A stretch of 64,000 nt of DNA from Enchytraeus crypticus (GCA_905160935.1 CAJHZI010000449.1:1845001-1909000), one strand, 5' to 3'; numbered from the stretch's first letter, positions 11,282 to 25,717 are shown. Notes: generated by a model not told the origin, from the letters alone. Program-made: numbers and translations.

Positions 11282-11690
11282 CCGACCTATCATTCCTGCT
11301 TGGAATTCTCATGTCTGCTTGTGATTGTTTGATCGATAGTTAATGAGGTCACAGCTTGTCTCTGCTTGTGATTGGTTGATTGGTGGTTAATGAGGTCACT
11401 GCTCGTCTGTGCTTGTAATTGGTGGTTAATGAGTTTAATGCTTGTCTCTGCTTGTGATTGGTGGGTAATGAGGTCACTGCTCGTCTCTGCTTGTGATTGG
11501 TGGGTAATGAGGTCACTACTCATTTCTGCTTTTGATTGGTGATTAATGAGGTCACTGCTCATCTCTGCTTGTGATTGATGGGTAATGAGGTCACTGCTCA
11601 TCTTTGCTTGTGATTGGTGGGTAATGAGGTCACTGTTCGTCTCTGCTTGTGATTGGTGGGTAATGAGGTCACTGCTCGTGACAGTAGTTG
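11282..11690 (+). repeat. ~39-bp minisatellite
   Basis: About ten units with core 'gtgattggtgggtaatgagg' and 'tcactgctcgtctctgctt'. Downstream of the RNF144-like gene; the minus-strand open frame through it is an artefact. Confidence 0.9.
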
Positions 11691-11929
11691 CTGGACGATG
11701 ATGTAGACTTTAAGCTCATAGTGTATTGTGCTCTACTGTAAATATATTAACAACCAGGATTTACATTGCGTTTTACATCTCTATACCGTGTATTAGTTCT
11801 ATTAAGCTTTATTACAGGAAACGAGTCTTTTATTTGCTAGTTTTTTTCATATATCTGCGTTTAATGTCTTTTATTTATTTATTTCGCTTATTGTATGTAA
11901 TTGCTAGTAGTTATTATACAGATTGAGAG

Positions 11930-12160
11930 CAGCTGTGAACTGTATGACTCGTCAGCAGCTGTGAGCTGTGTGACTCATCAGCAGCTGTGAGCTGTGTGAC
12001 TCATCAGCTGCTGTGAGCTGTATGACTCATCAGCAGCTGTGAGCTGTGTGACTCAGCAGCAGCTGTGAGGTGTGTGGCTCATCAACAGCTGTGAGCTGTG
12101 TGACTCATCAGCAGCTGTGAGATGTATGACTCATCAACAGCTGTGAGCTGGGTTACTCAG
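11930..12160 (+). repeat. ~26-bp minisatellite
   Basis: About nine units of 'cagcagctgtgagctgtgtg' + 'actcat'. Confidence 0.9.
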
Positions 12161-12964
12161 CATAAAAAGGCAGTTTTCATGAGAAAAATTAATCTTAACA
12201 ATTGTTGCTGGAAATTTTTGTTTTGTTATGAAACTGTGTAGTAGGCCTAGGTGGGTTTACTTGTAGCAAATCCTATTTCCTGTTCAATTTAAAGCCGCCT
12301 GTATTTCTAATGTTGTAAGTTCAACCGTTTAATGGCTGGACTTGTTTCTAAGCGGTTACTAATCTATGTTTCTACTAATCCATAGTATCACTGTACGAGG
12401 TTTTTAGTCTACGTGTCTTTAAAAATTGATGATAGTTTTTGCAAAAAAGTGACATGTTAACCGGGCTAAATCTAGCAGTTCTGTTTGAACTATATTTTGT
12501 AGACTTTCCTGTTTCATTCCACTAATATATTAAATGGAAGTTGATATGTACAGGCAGTTACTAAAAGGATTTTCGGTAGATATGTATTTATAACTGCAAG
12601 AACTACACAAGACATTTTAACAATTCGGTTTAAGCTTGTGCTGTGTATAAGCTTTGGTGGGTGAATTACTTGTGAAGATTTAGAAGAGTAGAAGAGGTCA
12701 GAGGCAAACTGTGTAGCTATTGTGATTACTCGTATTGATTATAAGTTTATATCATCAGATGATGTAAAGTGGTTGATTTTATGATTTTTTTTGGTTGAAG
12801 TTTTTATGCATCATCAGATGATGTGAAATCGTTGCTTTTTGTTTCTAATTTGAATCACTATTGACGTTTGAATTCTTTACTACATTGTGTCTTACATTGT
12901 GTGCAGCTGTTTGTATCTTATGTGCAGCTCACGTGACTCGTGTATATTCCCTATGAGCTTATGT
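12161..12964. other. intergenic, nothing recognised
   Basis: AT-rich unique sequence between two minisatellites. A 'catcagatgatgt' motif occurs twice (12756, 12811). No exon or element recognised. Confidence 0.4.
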
Positions 12965-13340
12965 GCTAAATCACGTGATGTTGTGATTGAGTGACAATCA
13001 TGTGATATAATGATTGAGTGGCAATCACGTGATGTGGTGATTGAGTGACAATCATGTGATGTAGTAATTGTGTGACAATCACGTGATATAATGATTGAGT
13101 GACAATCACGTGATTTAATGATTGAGTGACAATCACGTGATGTAATGATTGAGTGATAATCACGTGATATAATGATTGAGTGACAATCACATTATGTAAT
13201 GATTGAGTGACAATCACGTGATGTAATGATTGAGGGACAATCACGTGATGTAATGATTGAGTGTCAATCACGTAATGTAATGATTGAGTGACAATCACAT
13301 GATGTAATGATTGAGTGACAATCACGTGATGTAATGCTTT
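12965..13340 (+). repeat. ~27-bp minisatellite
   Basis: About fourteen units of 'tgattgagtgacaatcacgt' + 'gatgtaa'. The reverse frame stays open only because the unit length is a multiple of three. Confidence 0.9.
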
Positions 13341-14189
13341 AGGGCTACCTATCTCTCTAATCATTATCAACTAGCGCTACCATGATGCATTTGAATAGTA
13401 AAGCATCGCGTTACAGTCATCGATTTATTGACTGCTGATTGATTGAGTGATGGACTGACTGATTAGATTGATTGTTTGATTGACTGATTGGACTGATTGA
13501 TTGTCTTGTAATTGTCTACGAATAAGTCATCAGTATTAAGTGAGATGTATATTGTATTTAATTGTTGTTGTTGTTAACTCATCTACTTTTTTTTAATTCA
13601 GTGTTCTAGAAGAGTGAAGCAATTTGTCACAGTTAACCTGGTATCACTGTTCTCTGGCTGTAGTCATAGCTTCACTTGGTAAAGGAAAATTGCTGCCACT
13701 TATCTTTCACTTCATTTCTCTGGTCTGCTGAAAAGTAACATTAAATTCTTGTTTAGAATGTGAAATAGCAACTGAGTATCTTGCTAGTGTAAACTGTTTT
13801 ATTGCTAAATTACTTAATAGTATGGCAAATATAATTATTGTATAATTAACAGTATGGCATATATAAATATTGAATATTGTATAATTAATATATAGTTAGA
13901 TGCGTGATTGTTGCATTGAATTTCAGAGATTTAATTTTGCTGACTGGTAAACTATTGATTGATATTGTTTTAATCTATTTGCTACAAATGACTGATTAAT
14001 TACTTTATTAAGTTTTAATTATAAAAAGTATTTTTTTAATTATCAAAGCATCACTGTCATTAGCTTCTACAGTGATGGGACTAATTTGAGTCTCTGCGTC
14101 ATGACGGGGTGATTAGATCATAGCATCGACTAGATGACCAAGTCAAGATTTCAAACCTCCCATCCTAGCTGAAAATTTGCGCTATTAAC
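13341..14189. other. intergenic, nothing recognised
   Basis: Short TGAT/TGAC tract at 13430-13510, otherwise AT-rich unique sequence. Confidence 0.4.
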
Positions 14190-14412
14190 AAGTAAACACG
14201 CATTATAGTGAAATGATCAACTGTGTTGATATCTATCACTTTATAGTACCACATTTTTAAAAATCTTTTGCAATTTAGTCAATTTCCCGTGTAACCAGTC
14301 CTGTGAATGTCCGAGATTTTCCTCTCAGATCAGCGCGGCTGGGATTCAAAACCCCGAGGATTCAATTCACCTCAGGATCTATCATTTAAAACTTCATGAC
14401 GTTTCCCCTACG
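14190..14412 (-). mobile_element. tRNA-derived SINE (family B)
   Basis: One of four copies (also 26199-26417, 41846-42065, 56780-57006). In the minus orientation a B-box-like motif is followed by the shared body ('gatctgagagtaaaatc', 'gacattcac'), and it ends in 'cgtgttta'. B-box sequence here is diverged relative to the copies at 26.3 and 56.8 kb. Confidence 0.7.
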
Positions 14413-14859
14413 ATATTGAGACGTTCAATTTTATATTAATTTAATGGGCAACCATTAGGCCTACTAACAGGCATAGATTGGCGATAGAATGGAGCACCCA
14501 GAAGTGGGATCCTAGGTACGAGATATATTTATGGTGTGTCGTACGTAGCCGGCAAGTAAACCGAAAGTAAGATACAAAACATTGAGCGAATATTATTTAT
14601 TCAAAATTTAATGCAAGCAATTTATATCTTAAAATATTTCTCTTGTTGTGTCAGGGTTTTTGAAGAATAGACCAACCGGTGATGCACGTGTCGTTGAAGG
14701 CAACTAAAGACTAAGATTTAAACCAACGTCAGAAAGGGTATTTGGTTCGTGAGCGCCTAGTCTCCAGAAATTGCTACAAAAATTTAAACTAATGGAAAAC
14801 CTCAAAATATAGAAATTGACTGGTGATATAATAATGACAACGATGTGGTATGTGACAGA

Positions 14860-14935
14860 GAGAATTTGAGATGGTCTATTCGTATTCTGACCCGAGTTAA
14901 ACTGGGTCGAATGGAAAAAGACGATGATGATGAAT
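14860..14935 (+). mobile_element. retroposon 3' tail (family D)
   Basis: Shares 'ggtctattcgtattctgacc' with 35570-35632 (one or two differences) and, like it, ends in a GATGAT microsatellite, as expected for a non-LTR tail. Confidence 0.45.
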
Positions 14936-15009
14936 TTATATCCTAAAATACAGAAATGGTCGCAGCCAGTGGTGTTGATTTTCAAATTTCTCTAAAGAAT
15001 TTTCGGAAT

Positions 15010-15185
15010 CTAATAATAATAATAACAATGAGAGTGCTACAGCCATCAATGACAACATCGAGCACTATTGAGTCAAAATCAAGCCGGCTAGCAAAACGAA
15101 GGTCCAAAAACGGTACAAATTCCAAAATCCAGAAAATCAATCCAAAGCTGTACATTAAAATCAGTCTACATCTGTGTATTAAATA
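15010..15185 (-). mobile_element. non-LTR retrotransposon 3' tail, same family as 52262-52710
   Basis: Begins at an AATAATAA tail and shares 'gagtgctacag', 'catcaatgacaacatcgagc' and 'aatccagaaaatca' with the 52-kb copy. No coding part remains. Confidence 0.65.
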
Positions 15186-15833
15186 TACTTGATGGGCCGA
15201 TTGTAATTTCCCCTCCTTAAACTAGTTTTCGGATGTTGAATTTGCACCGTTTTGTGGATCTATATACTTTGAACTAATTAGTTTTTATTCTGAATATTAC
15301 TCGTTGTTGTTGTTATTGTTTCTGAGTCTGAATATTTCTTTACATTGGTTATTTAAGAGTTTTTGTAAGTGTTAACATTACTAAAAGTGATTTGTTTACA
15401 AAATATTCAATGCTCTTTAAATATAAAATTGCAGTTAAATCATTTTCTTGACTTCGTCTAATTTCTGGTCTAATTCTGCAATACATGTGTACGTAGTTCT
15501 TTAACTTGTGAGTTTAATTCAGCAGACATTGATGTACCACCAGATAACGACTCCACTTCATCTTATGTACAAAATAACTGAAATGAGTATTTCTGTCATA
15601 TATTCGCTGACCTAAAATTATGTGTTTATTTGCAGGCTTATAAATTTCACCGTATACAAAAATATACATAGGTTTTCACGCTCTGTATAAAATAATAAAT
15701 TAGAAGTCTATGTATGTTTAAAATAATTGGATCTAGTATGAAAAGGTTATAACTTCTAAGCTAATGAACTTTGAGTCCCTTGTGCTTGCCATGAATATAA
15801 TGAGTTACTTATTAAGACGCTTAGAATGACAGC
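15186..15833. other. upstream region of the REXO1-like gene
   Basis: AT-rich sequence with no recognised element. It probably contains the promoter and 5' UTR; no core promoter motif is convincing. Confidence 0.4.
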
Positions 15834-18800
15834 ATGTTCTCAACATCAGGTTACTTTCGAGGTCTAGTCTGCCCATACTACGCCAGTGGACTGTGTGAGA
15901 GGCCATACTGTCACTACAAGCATGTTCAGCCTGCAGATAGAGCTCCCTATCAGACCAGCTCTATACAGCCATCAGGTGATATATCGTTGAACCTTTAGTG
16001 TCAATGCTGTGTTCAGAGGAAGTACTATTAGAAGCTTATAGCTTTTCATGTGATTTATCATCGCTGCATTTGTATGCTACAGTTTATGAAGTGCTATGTT
16101 ATAATAACTGTCCCATAGTGATCTGATTTTTAAGCTTCGTTTATTTGTAGACAAATGTTGACTATTAAATGTGATGTGCAGTGCAACGTGTTGATATTCA
16201 CCGCTAGTTATTATTCACCGCTAGTTATTATTCACCGCTAGTTATTATTCACCGCTAGTTATTATTCACCGCTAGTTATTATTCACCGCTAGTTATTATT
16301 CACCGCTAGTTATTATTCACCGCTAGTTATTATTCACCGCTAGTTATTATTCACTGCTATTTATTATTCACCGCTAGTTATTATTCACCTTTAGTTATTA
16401 TTCACCGCTAGTTATTATTCACCGCTAGTTATTATTCACCGCTAGTTATTATTCACCGCTAGTTATTATTCAACGCTAGTTATTTTTCACCGCTAGTTAT
16501 TATTCAACGCTAGTTATTATTCACCGCTAGCAATTATTCACCACTAGCTGATTTCCACTACTTAATGTTTAGCACTAACGCAAAGCTCGCTGAATTGCAC
16601 AAATTATCACAGAGACACAAGAAGAAAGCTTAAGAAGTTTACTAATGTTATTTAAAACCTATCTCTGTAGATTATATGCATTAAATTCTGTTGTACGTTT
16701 AATGTCTGTTGTATGTATATTTGTAGCAGTTGCTGCTCCCTCCAATCTCTCATCTGTCTATGCTGAGAGACGCTCAACCGATGCTGGAACCGATGCTGGA
16801 CTGAACAATGTCACCACCTCAAACACTGCGATCAATCAGAATGTTACATATGTGGCCACGCCCATAGAGCAGCTAGCTCATGTAGTGACCGCCCAGGCTG
16901 CATCCTCTCAGAGTGTTTCATATGTGGCCACGCCCATAGGGCAGCTATCTGCCAGCCAATCAGGTGGCTCAACGGGATGTAATGTCAATAGTGGCGTTAA
17001 ACCGTCAGCCGCTGTTCAGAGAAACGGTCTAGCACAGTACGTCCCCACCCCCATTCACAGGTTGCAATCCTCCGTGACATCGTCTGGTTCAGATCCAGCT
17101 GAATATAACCCGACTCCTTTGAGAGCTACTTTAGAGAGAGGAGTCAATGTGCAAGCCTCGTGTAGTACCGATGTGCAAACCTCGTGTGGTAGCGATGTGC
17201 AAGCCTCATGTGGTAGCGGTGTGCAAGCCTCGTGTGGCAGTGACGATGAAGCCGATGATACCGTCGATGATGCAACGGTCGATATGATCGTAAGAAATCC
17301 TCACAGATTTCCTCTTCTAGACAATCTTATCAGCGATAGAATATTTAGAACTGCCAGTGCCGAGAAGTTAGCAATAGAGGACCCGACAAAACTGAATATA
17401 AAATCTGAGGTGGTTGATGTCGATGATACAGGATTATTTTCTATAGAGTTAGAGTTGGACGAGGACGATGAAGATATTTTGTCGGGCTTGTCTCACCCGG
17501 GTAGTTCTCTTGTTAGCACAACTGATCAGATCTGTGATGATGTTCTTGCCTCAGACACTATCTCAATCAACGTAACCTCCACAGGTCGTGTTGTCAGTGT
17601 GGGTGCTGATGAGACTCAAGAAGAATTGAACATTTCAAACAGCGACAGTGTTGAGAACTTGACTTCTCGTTCTGGTCAAGAGGCGGACGTTGGTAAAACA
17701 GCGTCACTTCAAAGTGGTCATCAGTCCCTGAATAGGACTAAAACTGATTCATCTAAGCATAGCCAATCTTCATTACATTCTGCCAGCAATGGTAAAAGTG
17801 TCAGCCCTACACTATCTACATCGAGTGAATCGATGTCACAGAGTGACGTAATTTCAAAATCCCACATGTCAAAAACGTCATTGTCATTGAGCAAGTCTTC
17901 ATCATCATCATCCGCCAAACCTCTGAATCTAGTCCACAAATCTGTTTCATTAGATGCAAATTCAGCACTACATAAATCATCGAGTAGATCTCCATCCAGT
18001 AGTTCTTCGCATAAATCATCTTCACGTAAATCACCTCATAAATCTCAATCACATAGTTCATCACAAAAATCATCTTCACATAAATCACCACATAAATCTC
18101 AATCACATAGTGCATCACATAGATCATCTTCACATAAATCACCGCATAAATCTCAATCACATAGTTCATCACATAAATCATCTTCACATAAATCACCACA
18201 TAAATCTCAATCACATAGTTCATCACATAAATCATCTTCACATAGATCTCAATCACATAGTTCATCATGTAAATCATCTTCACATAAATCTCAAACACAT
18301 AGTTCATCTCATAAATCTTCTTCACATAAATCATCACAGAGGTCGTCATCCAGCAATGCAAAGGCTGACCATGGATCTATAGAATCAGTAACTGATGCTA
18401 ACCATGGATTTACAGAATTAGTGACAGATGCTAGCCATGGATCTACAAAATTAGTGACAGAAGCTAGCCATGGATTTACAGAACCAGTGAATGGTAACTC
18501 TGAGCTTTCTCAATCTAAAGTTTACTCTACCTCAAAACTTACTAGGTTGCACTCAGATCGGTCATTCAGTCGGCCTGAGCTCTCTGCAGTTAAGCAGGCT
18601 GCTCCTATAAATAACGAAAGAGCTTCTACGGAGCTGAAACGAGCAAGTAATGAGCAGAGAAAATCTTCCAACGAGCGTGAGAGATCTGTGAATGAGCTTA
18701 GTATGTCTAAACAGCCGAACAATGGTCATAAAAGCTCTTCTGTGGCCCATAAAGGCACGTCCAGTGCTCTGAAGAAGCTCCCTAGTGCACAGAGCACTGA

Positions 18801-21159
18801 GAGCAGGAGCAGCTCTAAGCTGCTCAGTTCATCAGAGAGCACTGAGAGCAGGAGCAGCTCTAAGCTGCTCAGCTCATCAGAGAGCACTGAGAGCAGGAAC
18901 AGCCCTAAGCTGCTCAGTTCATCAGAGAGCACTGAGAGCAGGAGCAGCTCTAAGCCGCTCTGTTCATCAGAGAGCACTGAGAGCAGGAGCAGCTCTAAGC
19001 TGCTCAGGCTCGATGCTCTCCTCTCTGTCATGGGCTCTGCTAGCGGCAGGAAGCTGGATGATAGACGCAGGTCAGGAGAATCAAGGACCTCCAGCCTGGC
19101 AATGACTGATGCAAACAACATTCCTGATAAGACATCGAGTGCATCATTGAGTTCTGTGGGATGTAAGGAAATTGGAGTTCGGATTAAATCATTGTTATCT
19201 GATAGGCGTGGTTCTAGCGAGCTAAGGCCTCCCGATGTAACAAGAACCGAGAACAAGCGAATACTTGACAAGATGTTTAGCGACTCATCGCAGCGGCACA
19301 AAGCTGCACCTGACTTAGGGACCGGGAACAAGAAGATAGAAGAGATGATCGAGGAGCTGTTGAACGGCGGAAACGATGTAGAGGAGATAAAGAGAAAGCT
19401 GAAGCTCTATCAGCAGCAGTTGTTGAGGACTTCTGAGGCAGGGGTGGGGGTGCCAGTGAAGAGGCTAAAGCTAGAATCAGGGGTAGGGGGAGAGATCTCT
19501 GCCCCTGCACACAGCACAAAATCTGATGTATGTTGTTTTGAGTCACTATCAGTGTTAGTACTTTCTCTTAAACTTGAAAAGTAGTAGGATGGACACCCGG
19601 ACAAGGACGACCTTGAACTTTGACCCCCAAGTGCATTAGTGCATCACACGGTGACCTAGATAATTAATCTGCCTACATGCGTACGTGCTTACGGAGAATT
19701 GTACTAATTATCCCGAAGTATCAGTGGAGCAATTGCCCTCACTAAGTACATCATGTGACCACTTAAGCCAACACCAGCTGTTACTAATTAGCCTGAAGTA
19801 TCAGTAGAGCAATTGTCCAAACTAGAGCACTTAAGCTAATTCATCAACAATTTTTTACATAATCCAGATGATTCATTTTGATTAAGGGAGTAGGGTTCAA
19901 AAGTGTAAACCCGTTGATTTACTCTAAATATCTTAAATAAAATAAATAATTTATCCTACATAAACTATTTCATCCTGGCTAATTTGGTCAGCAGAGTTAC
20001 AGATAAACTCAATAAAATGCAAGTTAAGTTGCATCAATCATTCGTCCGCTCAAAAGTTTTCAACCTAATCGTTATGACTACTATAAGTTATTATTTTATA
20101 ACTTAGAGTTGCAGAACTTGTACGTGTGGTCGCAGTATTCGCCTGACGTACTTTGAACAAGTAGACGACAAGCACGCCTAGAAACAATTACATTAAGTGA
20201 TATATGATGTACTTTATCGCTGCTAGTTTTGGACCTTGACAGCCGATTAAACCTGCTTTAATTAGGTTAAGTACTCTCATATAAGTGAAATTGAGGACGT
20301 ACATAGTGAGGGCAATGAACTGCTCTACTAATTGATACTAGGGTCTAATTAGTAACATCTGGTTTTTTTTACTTGAGTGTTCTAATGACATGACCTACTT
20401 AGTGTGAAGTGCTCCACTGATACTTCAGGTTAATTATCCAGCATTTGCTAAAGTGCTATAATCACATGACGCATACAAGAGATCCATTGTTACTTCGGGC
20501 TAATTAGTATGGGCCCCCAAGCATGTGCGCCCATTTGGGCGGATTATCTAGATCACCATGTGACGCACTAATGCACCTAAGGGTCAAAGTTAAAGGTCAT
20601 CCTGGTCCGGGTAACCTTCCTACTACTTTGAAATGTTCATTAAAATGTGCACAGGTCAAGCCAGACCCCACTTAGAAATGTTGTTGTTATCCACCAAACA
20701 CTATGATAACTTCTTAGAATTTCTGTGTGAGCTAAAATAGTTTGTAATTTAATGAACACATTTTCTGGCAATGCACTTTTTTTTCTTAACTTTATATCAT
20801 GGTGTAACCGTAGAAAGTAGATAAGTCTTCATTGTCTTAATTATGTATTTGATTCCAGTAACAGAAAAATAAGTCATTTAAAACAAATTTTGCTAGTTAA
20901 TTATTCTGATTAAATATTTGATTGAGCATTTGACTCTTGTAGTATAATCTTTAAATCATTGAGCATTGAACGCAATTGACTGATTGCTGCTGGTTTTGAT
21001 GTAGATGATTTCAAGCCCTGACTCTGAGAAATCCACTGATTTACTGTCTGCACGCAAAAGATTGGCTCATAGCAAGGTACTTGAACATTTCTCTGGTACT
21101 GAACATTTCTGTGTTTCTCTCTGTCTTTTTCTCTATCTCTCTCTCTCTCTCTCTCTGTA

Positions 21160-21211
<52 letters not shown>

Positions 21212-24200
21212 TTTAACTGCTCTCAGAGATGTCCTGATATTGTTGCATATTGCTGCCATTGATATTAATTTCATGTTGACAGCTCACAACGGCGCTTATA
21301 AAATAATCGAGAATGAAATTATATATTAATAGTAAGCAGAAATAAAGTTATAAATTGAGTTTAGTTTATATAAGCTCTTCGTTTGGTTTAAAATTAAATT
21401 ATAGATGCAGTAAAAATTTGTATTGGACCGAAGATTTATTGTAAGATTAATTTGTTTAATTGGTGATTATTGATTGATTTATTGATGTGCTGATTGATTA
21501 ATTGATTGATCGAATAATTCATTGATTGACTGATTGAGTCATTGATTGATAAATTTAGTGAATGATATATTGATTGGTTGAATGATCGATAGATAGATAG
21601 ATGATTGGTTAAATTATTAATTGAATGATTGGTTTATAGATGTTTTGATTGATAGATTGTCTGATCTATCACTTTATGTTTTCCAGAAGAAACTCGAACT
21701 GTTCCATTCGATCGAGCTTATAACTAATTGCACTTGTAGTGCTACTGTGGCATGTATATTAAAGCAGCGCATATAAGTGTAGTTATTCTTGTTGTTATTG
21801 GTTGCAGACTGTGATTAGAGCTCCAGCAATGAAGCTGCCCAGTGCTCAGGAAGCTGTTCTTAGACATCAGCAGCTGCTGCAGCAGGTTTGTCTGTCTGCA
21901 TGTATGTCTGTATGTGTGTATGTCTGTATGCGTGTGTATGTCTATGTGTGTGTGTGTATGTCTGTGTGTGTAAGTTTTTATGTAAGTATGTTTGCTATAT
22001 TAACAAATAGAAAGGAGCTGCATTGTTGTGCTCTGAAATTGTAAACAAACACTCGACTCAGCTGTGATTGTTTGATGTTTGCTGGTATCTAATACACACG
22101 TCAGAGAGTACTCATGACGTAGATGGCTTGTAGCAATCGAAGTAATTTTTTTAGTAGTACAGAAAACATCTAAGCAATTGGTACTGCTCTTAGATTGAAT
22201 GTGTTTATAGGCCTACTCTCTTACTGCTTATATTTGCTTGCGATATGATGATTGATATTTATTGCAGAAGACAGCTGCCAGACCGACCAATGGTAGCGAA
22301 GTAGCAGAAGAGGTGGGAAGGGCTTTAGCAGCTGTCAACCAATCAGAGCCTTGTATTGTACAGACAGGTCTAGGTGGCAAGATCAGAGTTGCTCATAAAT
22401 CAAAACAGGTTAAAATGATACGTTTATGTTAATAATTGCCAGTAGACATGTCAAGTGTTTCTCTATTTAGTATTTAGTTTATGAATTTTATTGTGAAAAT
22501 TTGGAACCATCCAGGATTTATTTTTAAGTATTATTCCCCGTGTTGTGCTCGGGTGTGGTTGGACCACTGTAGAATTGGGCAACGGCAAACAATCTGCCGC
22601 GTGTACGTAAGAGGCGACTAAAGGCAGGAGTTGAGGATGGCAAGAGGGGACCCACCTCACCATGAAATATTTTCCCCCAGGATTAAATGGTAACTAATCC
22701 ACCTAACTGAGGAAGGCAACGGGAAACCACCTCAGAAGCCATATTTTACCAAGCTCTAGGCTACATAAGGTATGGATAAGGCATAGACTTTGTGAAAGGA
22801 TTAACTTGTTGATCTAAGGAGTGCTCTTATGGAGCGAGAAAGCAGACTTTGAGTATGAATATGTACCTTGAACCTGCCACTTGGCAGTGCACTGAAGAAG
22901 AGAAGTATTATTCAATTTAGAGAAATATAAAAACGCTTCAGATATTTGTTTGTGTGTGTGTGTGTATATGATGTATCAATCAATACCTGGGACAATCACA
23001 GCGGCTGATGAGTCAAGTTCTATACCAGATCAAATATCTCTCTCTATGTGTGTTGTGTAGATGTGTGCGTATGTGTAAATGTGTGCGTATGTGTAAATAT
23101 GTGTATGTGTAGATGTGTGTATAGATGTGTGTGTATGTGTAGGATGTGAGGATACCCAGACCTATCATAGCTGCTGGAGAGTCGAGCGCTGTTCCTCATC
23201 AGATGCGACAGAACACTCTGAACAAGATCACAGACGAGTGCGTTAAGCTGTACGACAGTGTCTATGACGCTCATGAGCGGGTATCAATATCTGCACATCA
23301 ATGTGATACACTATAACACTTGCTAAATACTGACATATGTCGTGTACACGTCAATGTGATACACTATAACACTTGCTAAATACTGACATGTGTCGTGTGC
23401 ACGTCAATGTGTCTTATGTGTCTACAATGTCATAGATTGTATTAGTAGTTAGCACTGTAGCTGGTGAAAACAAGTGTAGACGTTTTTGTTTATTTAGATT
23501 TCATTGTCTATGTGTTTCTGCATAAAAATAATAAGAATGAAACTAACGAATTTAGACTAACTATTTACATGATGATATTAGTGGTAACCACTGACACAAT
23601 ATGTTATATTTTTTTACTATTTTATTCCGTATAGTTACTCACATGTCATATCGCATGTGCTACATAGTTTTCTTTCTTAGTTGCTGTTTTTGCAGTTTTC
23701 GTATTTGTTTCTTTAACTCTCCATGTTTATTAGTAATCGTTTGATTGTGTGTAGGCATGTCTCAGCATTAGTTAATTGATTGATTTATTAATTGGTTGAC
23801 TGATTGATTGATTGACTGATTGATTGAAATGCGTAGACATGTCTCAGACTTAATTGATTGATTGTTTTGGCATGTCTCAGTATTGATTGATTGATTTATT
23901 TATTTATTGATTGATTGATTGGTTGACTGATTGATTGATTGATTGATTGACTGCGCAGGCAGTGAATGAGGAGAAGGCGCTGAACGAGAGGAGCAACAAC
24001 CGCAACACTTACCAGAGCCTCAGCGTGGGGCTGATGCGTAGGCTGAGAGAGGAGGTCAGTGCTGGGGATAAAGAACCAGCTGCTGGGGATAAAGCATCAG
24101 GTAGCACTGCTCGCTGCTCTCATCAGGCAGTGCTGGGAGGAGCCAAGGCTACCACTACCAGCTTCACTCTCAACCGTAGTGGAAAATCAACCAAAACCCC

Positions 24201-24761
24201 AGATGAGCTCACAGGTTACTGCTTGTTTGATATGAGTCGTAGTTATTACTCGTAGTATCTGCTTATAATAGTTTAACTGATCATACTTCTTTTATATTTC
24301 ATTTCTGTAGCTATTAAGGATTAGTTATTGATTAGTTATTGATTCTTATTCTCGACAGGTCATTGATTGATTGATTGATTGATTGATTGACTAGACTCAG
24401 AGCTCTACACGGCTCTACTCAAGTACTTAATGACGGAGGAAGAGTTGACTGGTAACTCTTATCCTCGACAGGTGGCGCCAGGTCACATCAGCATCAAAAC
24501 ATCTGATAGAGATCTCAGCTCACCTCGCTCCTCTGATCGTTAGTCCTCTCTCTCTCTCTCTCTATCTTTCTCTCTCTATGTCTCTCTCTCTGTCGCTCTC
24601 TCTCTCTCTCTCTCTGTCGCTCTCTCTTCTCCACTCTCTCTCTCTCTCTCTCACACTCTCTTTCTCTCTTTCTCTCTCCCCCACTCTCTCTCTATCTCTC
24701 ACTCTCTCTCGGTCTCTCTCTCTCTCTCTCTCTCTTACACTCTCTCTCTCTCATTCTGTCG

Positions 24762-24793
<32 letters not shown>

Positions 24794-25332
24794 CTCTCTC
24801 TCTTTCTCTCGCTCTCTCTTTCTCTCGCTCCCTCTTGCTGTAGCTTCGTGTATTCATGATTTTTCAGATTGTGAAATAAACCTTAGCCGTTGATAGCAAT
24901 CAATTAATATGTATATTTGTAAAGCGCCGCTGTATATACAATGGCGCAGTAGAGGTGAATGGACAATGAAGGTCAAGAAATCTAGTTGTAGAGAACCACA
25001 ATCGGTGTAGCGGCTTGACCCTGTGCAAGTCTGGAGTGTGAGTGACCAATTGATCTAAAACACAGAAATCATAACCACATGCTACATGTTCTTTCACTGC
25101 TTTAGTTGTCTCTTACAATTACTTGCCGTTGTCGATGAGTTCAAGTCTCCTTTTTACTGAACCTACTCAGATAAATGGTAGGTAGATGGATTGAGAAAAG
25201 TCGCTGGATGAATATTGATAGATGTATTGATTGATTTCATCTATGAATTATTGATAGTGAGATTGATAGATGGATTGATAGATTGATTGATAGATGGATT
25301 GATAGATGGATTGTTAGATGGATTGTTAGATG

Positions 25333-25375
<43 letters not shown>

Positions 25376-25400
25376 AGATAGATTGATAGATGGATTGATA

Positions 25401-25440
<40 letters not shown>

Positions 25441-25629
25441 AGATCTACACTACACACGGCAGTGAGTTGGCTAGGGTGACAGTGGTGGGCACTGATTGCT
25501 CTGTTGTATTGATTGACTGATTGATTGATTGATTGATTGATAGATGGATTGATAGATTGATTGATAAATGGATTGATAGATGGATTGATAGATGGATTGA
25601 TAGATTGATTGATAAAGGATTGATAGATG

Positions 25630-25660
<31 letters not shown>

Positions 25661-25717
25661 AGATGGGTTGATAGATTGATTGATAGATGGATTGATAGAT
25701 TGATTAATTGATAGATG

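Noticed and set aside
16645..16726. Start codon of the large REXO1-like open frame at 16645, with a hydrophobic leader
   Set aside because: Upstream of the acceptor at 16726/16729. The conserved CCCH start in exon 1 (15834) joins in phase, so the apparent signal peptide is intronic.
17721..19331. Several long frames on the minus strand and in other plus frames over REXO1-like exon 2
   Set aside because: Shadows of in-frame coding repeats whose units are multiples of three.
19528..19584. End of the large open frame at 19584
   Set aside because: A gtatgt donor at 19528 in phase with the next exon is better. The TAG lies in the foldback element's first bases.
24578..24859. Ser/Leu-rich open frame (also at 10085, 21005, 26647, 40845)
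   Set aside because: TC microsatellite translation, directly after donors of known exons.
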